Origin: Ochromonas danica
Lineage: Eukaryota > Sar > Chrysophyceae > Chromulinales > Chromulinaceae
Reading direction: 5' to 3'
Assembly: GCA_015146655.1 (NCBI GenBank)
Contig: VKHL01000177.1
Span: 1-54,457 of the forward strand
Length of the DNA stretch: 54,457 nt
Part shown: positions 52,215 to 54,457 of the stretch, one piece after another
Layout of the letters: each line of letters begins with the position of its first letter
Numbering within the stretch: position 1 is the stretch's first letter
Notes under the pieces: generated by a model
Told to the model about the DNA's origin: nothing
Databases searched by the model: none
Seen by the model: only the letters and a program-made list of their open reading frames with translations
Translations under genes and position numbers: made by a program

Positions 52215-52876
52215 TTAGAAGTAGAACTTTTTATCGCTCTTTTCTGAGGTCGTGGGTTCAGTCGCGGGGGTGGCGGACGCCGCAGAGCTGTCCACAGAGG
52301 AGGCCCCCTTCTTGATCACTCCTGTAATATGTGCCGCCTTATGGAAGGAGAAGCAACGAGGACCTACTTGAATATCCTTGGGACCAACTCCCCAGGGATC
52401 CTAATGCAAGCACCAGTGTGAGAGGAGGGAGGGTGAGACGATGATTGTGTAGTCAGACTCACCCTAATAAAGACCGTGTCGCCCACAGCAACAGGAGCGA
52501 TGAGTTCGATAGGGTTCAGCACTCCATTCTCAGATTCCAGGCCATAGTTGGGCACGGAGAGCACGACACCCAGGTGCTTCTGGTCGCGACCTTCAGTCTT
52601 GGGCAAGAAGAGGCCCCCGGTGGTCTTCTCCGGCTCGTGCAGGCGCTCCACGAGGATCATATCATAGATTGCTTGAAGATTGGCCACCTCTTCGGGGATA
52701 TCCTGGCCCACCACGAAGGTGCTTTGCTCCTCAGCGGGCAGGGCGATGTTGACATCGGAACGCGACCTGGCCATAGAGAGGAATTTGCTGCCCGCTCCAC
52801 CCTGCCACCTTGTTTGAAAAGCAGAGGATATAAATAAAATAGCTGTTACGACCAAAAAGAATAAGAACGACTTCAT
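52215..52876 (-). CDS. CPN10: Plastid GroES/Cpn10 co-chaperonin
   Basis: Exons 52876-52463 and 52400-52215 (600 bases, 199 residues). The frame reads on past exon 1 but the family alignment requires splicing: exon 1 ends GDTVFIR and exon 2 resumes DPWGVGPKDIQV. The start MKSFLFFLVVTAILFISSA is a signal peptide with a cut before F20 (SSA-FQTR), a good ASAFAP-like site; a plastid transit stretch follows. The GroES domain begins near residue 68: AIYDMILVERLHEPEKTTGGLFLPKTE, including the mobile-loop region, then HLGVVLSVPNYG and PVAVGDTVFIR. One GroES domain only, not the double Cpn20 of plants. It caps the Cpn60 chamber. The C-terminus has an Ala/Ser/Thr-rich extension. A hAT remnant begins about 125 bases upstream of the start codon. 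Confidence 0.9.
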
Positions 52877-53001
52877 GCTGTGAGAACTTGTGCAAGTGTC
52901 TGGTGATTGCTTTCTTTCTTCTTGGTCTTCGTCTTCTTCGTCGTCCTTCCACGCAGACGTTCCAGATCTGGCTATTTGGAAATCTAGTATGTCAAGCCAG
53001 A

Positions 53002-54207
53002 GTTTGGTGATATCGGTGTCGTATCGTATGTATCGTATCGTTTTTGATCCGATACGATTCCGATATTGGTATCGATCGGCAGCCCCCAAAACCGATACGA
53101 TACGGAAAGATGCCCTCGAGAGTATCAGTCATGAAGTCTTTAGTCGCGAAGAGCTTGACTTTGTATCCAAATAAAGATACCTAATTAAAGTAATGTCAGT
53201 CTGGAGCCGGTATTCCACCACTAGTTAGGGGTGTGCCTATTGCAACAAAGAAGAGTGCAAGAAGGTGAGCTTTAAAGTCACACGAACAAATTGAAACACG
53301 ATGGGGCTCGCGAAGCACCTGAGAAGTCACCATCCCGCTGACTATGATCTAATATTAAAGAGATTATTCACTATGATTGGGATTTCTCATTTGCCTGACA
53401 ACATTTGGCTGGCTTATGTGTTGGATCCGTACTACAAAGGCCACATGATGGGGGACGAGGTGAAGGGCAGCATTGTTGAGAAGCTAAGGGCTATGGTAGC
53501 TGCCGTCAAGTAGCCTGTGCCCACAGCTACTACTACCAGCACACCTACTACTACTAACCCTACTCCTGCTGTGACTAAATCAAAAAAGCGTTCGGCGTTG
53601 TTTCGCGATATGTTTGTATCTCTGCAAGAGGCAGACTCTTCTGTAGACGAATTGTATCGCTATTTGTCTATTCCTAAGCTAGCTGCTACGGAGTTGCATG
53701 AGCGGGAACCACTATTGTGGTGAGGAGAGAATGCTTACAAATACCCGTGTCTGAGTATGATTGCTCGCAAAGTATTGTGCATTCCTGCAACTGCTGCTTC
53801 ATCGGAGAGATTATTTTCCTTGGCTGGACGAACAATTACTGGCGAAAGGAGCACTCTTGGTAGTAGCTTGGCAAGAAATTTGATCTATCTCCGTGTTAAT
53901 TGGGTGTCAACCGATGTTCGCTATCCCCTGCATTCTAGTTCTTTGGAAAGACCTCGAGTGGAGGAAGAAGAAAATAATGACTCAACTATTGTTGAGATTG
54001 ATTAAATACGTATTTATGCTTGAAATTTTGATAGATTACATCTAACTTTGTATACGTTAATTTAAGAGGTCAAGTATCGTATCGTATCGGGGGTATCGGC
54101 GTCTTCGGCCCAGGTATCGACCGACCCCAAAAAACCAACCGATACCTGCCCCTACTTTCAACAATTCAGGGTTTGGTTTCGGTATCGTATCGTATCGTTT
54201 TTGACCC
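53002..54207 (+). mobile_element. Decayed, internally deleted hAT DNA transposon with TATCG-rich flanks
   Basis: The element is recognised by a degenerate hAT transposase (53232-54005) and by repeats on both sides. Left flank 53002-53106 and right flank 54071-54207 are built of TATCG/CGATA units. The flanks also share direct similarity: GTTTGGT then TCGTATCG then TTTTTGA(T/C)CC at 53002-53050 and 54171-54207, and a GGTATCGA...CCCCAAAA...CCGATAC block. Exact ends and target-site duplication could not be fixed; TAGGGGC near 54148-54154 (minus strand) looks like a hAT terminus. The bounds given are those of the repeats. Confidence 0.7.
53232..54005 (+). pseudogene. Broken hAT transposase: BED finger joined to C-terminal dimerisation domain
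   Basis: A single frame of 258 codons runs from 53232 to the stop at 54003-54005, interrupted by in-frame stops at 53292-53294 (TGA), 53511-53513 (TAG) and 53721-53723 (TGA). The start shows a BED-type zinc finger pattern (CAYC, then LAKHLRSHHP). Next come AYVLDPYYKGHMM and VDELYRYLSIP, then the hAT dimerisation domain: CLSMIARKVLCIPATAASSERLFSLAGRTI and LARNLIYLRVNW. Intact hAT transposases have roughly 600-700 residues; the central catalytic part is missing, so the copy was internally deleted before or along with the stops. The few interruptions and readable protein suggest a rather recent decay. Confidence 0.85.
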
Positions 54208-54456
54208 AATAGACGTGCTAACTTCTCTTGATAGACGTGCTAACTTCTCTTCGTGAACTTCCTTTTGATGGAATAAATGACCCATTTGCGACTCGAACGA
54301 CGAATATGAATCCAGATTTACCATGTTGGTCGAGAGAAGGATAGCATTCCTTTCTCTGTCATAGGTAGTAGAGCGCAAAGACAGGAACCCATCAACAGAA
54401 GGCAATCCTTGTCCATTATTGTTGATCAGCGTGGCTTCCAGACTGATTTCGCACAG
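54166..54456 (-). CDS. Partial open frame entering from the right edge, ending in transposon-derived sequence
   Basis: On the minus strand a frame is open from the window edge to a stop at 54166-54168, about 97 codons without start. The visible protein has ordinary composition (LPSVDGFLSLRSTTYDRERN, then FESQMGHLFHQKEVHEEKLA) and might be the end of a host gene. Its last 17 codons or so, reading SKTIRYDTE, come from the TATCG repeats. No family is recognised. It may instead be chance; the edge prevents a decision. Confidence 0.3.
   Translation of the reverse strand: MCEISLEATLINNNGQGLPSVDGFLSLRSTTYDRERNAILLSTNMVNLDSYSSFESQMGHLFHQKEVHEEKLARLSREVSTSIGSKTIRYDTETKP
54209..54252. repeat. Tandem duplication of a 22-bp unit
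   Basis: Two adjacent copies, 54209-54230 and 54231-54252, start ATAGACGTGCTAACTTC and differ only in the last base. They lie directly beside the right TATCG flank of the hAT element and inside the reading frame described next; 22 is not a multiple of three, so one copy would shift that frame. Confidence 0.9.
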
Positions 54457-54457
54457 A

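Noticed and set aside
52236-52275. GGGTTCAGTC-like tRNA T-arm sequence
   Set aside because: It lies in the coding C-terminal extension of GroES and no acceptor or anticodon arms can be formed around it.
52877-53089. Upstream extension of the GroES frame
   Set aside because: It runs into the TATCG transposon repeats (reads GSKTIRY-type residues) and would hide a clear signal peptide at the chosen ATG.
53227-53242. TAGGGGTGTGCC as the left terminal repeat of the hAT element
   Set aside because: It shares only about six bases with the candidate right end and lies directly against the transposase frame, leaving no room for a usual terminal region.

Overview
The window looks like nuclear DNA of a photosynthetic stramenopile (an ochrophyte-type alga with a complex plastid); the exact lineage cannot be fixed from sequence alone. 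The genes are dense (about 30 in 54 kb), with short GT-AG introns of roughly 50-150 bases, standard stop codons, and adjacent genes in every orientation. Three lines point to an ochrophyte. (i) Several products start with a signal peptide whose predicted cleavage site has an aromatic residue at +1, like the ASAFAP motif of heterokont plastid preproteins (SufE-BolA, a GpsA-type dehydrogenase, a GroES, perhaps a PPP phosphatase). (ii) A secreted NHL propeller protein carries a tail of 4-residue Q-P-S-x repeats, common in stramenopile surface proteins. (iii) The gene set is eukaryotic and algal: cytosolic uS5, uS10 and uS11, mitochondrial bL21, and plastid Fe-S assembly.

Layout, left to right. 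1-5 kb: a divergent pair of secreted proteins (NHL/QPS protein and a LecA-like lectin) and a small two-exon gene. 5.6-10.3 kb: PCH2/TRIP13 AAA ATPase, plastid SufE-BolA, polyprenol reductase (SRD5A3) and a hotdog thioesterase. 11.4-15.5 kb: a three-exon coiled-coil protein, uS11, and a protein with a duplicated unnamed domain and an acidic tail. 15.7-29.9 kb: EFL1, a membrane-anchored subtilisin, GpsA-like dehydrogenase, an N-myristoylable RING-H2 protein, a presequence-bearing PPP phosphatase, bL21m and a 91-residue signal-peptide protein. 30-44 kb: Elongator subunit ELP1, a SNF2/RING helicase, uS10, yeast-type cytosine deaminase, uS5 and a ubiquitin protease. 44-48.4 kb: two tandem exostosin-like glycosyltransferases that are diverged in exons 1-2 but share an apparently identical 630-bp block covering the last exon and 3' flank. 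48.6-54.5 kb: a four-exon membrane protein, TRM61, mitochondrial 3-hydroxyacyl-CoA dehydrogenase, plastid GroES, and a decayed, internally deleted hAT transposon flanked by TATCG-rich repeats.

Functionally the region mixes translation (uS5, uS10, uS11, bL21m, EFL1, ELP1, TRM61), plastid support, cell-surface or secretory products and ubiquitin-linked proteins. Nothing indicates an operon-like cluster; most neighbours are probably housekeeping genes packed together. The strongest oddities are the identical terminal exons of the two glycosyltransferases, the lectin/propeller divergent pair, the duplicated-domain acidic protein and the hAT remnant just upstream of the plastid GroES gene. Intron-containing models were built by eye from splice signals, frame continuity and family alignment from memory.
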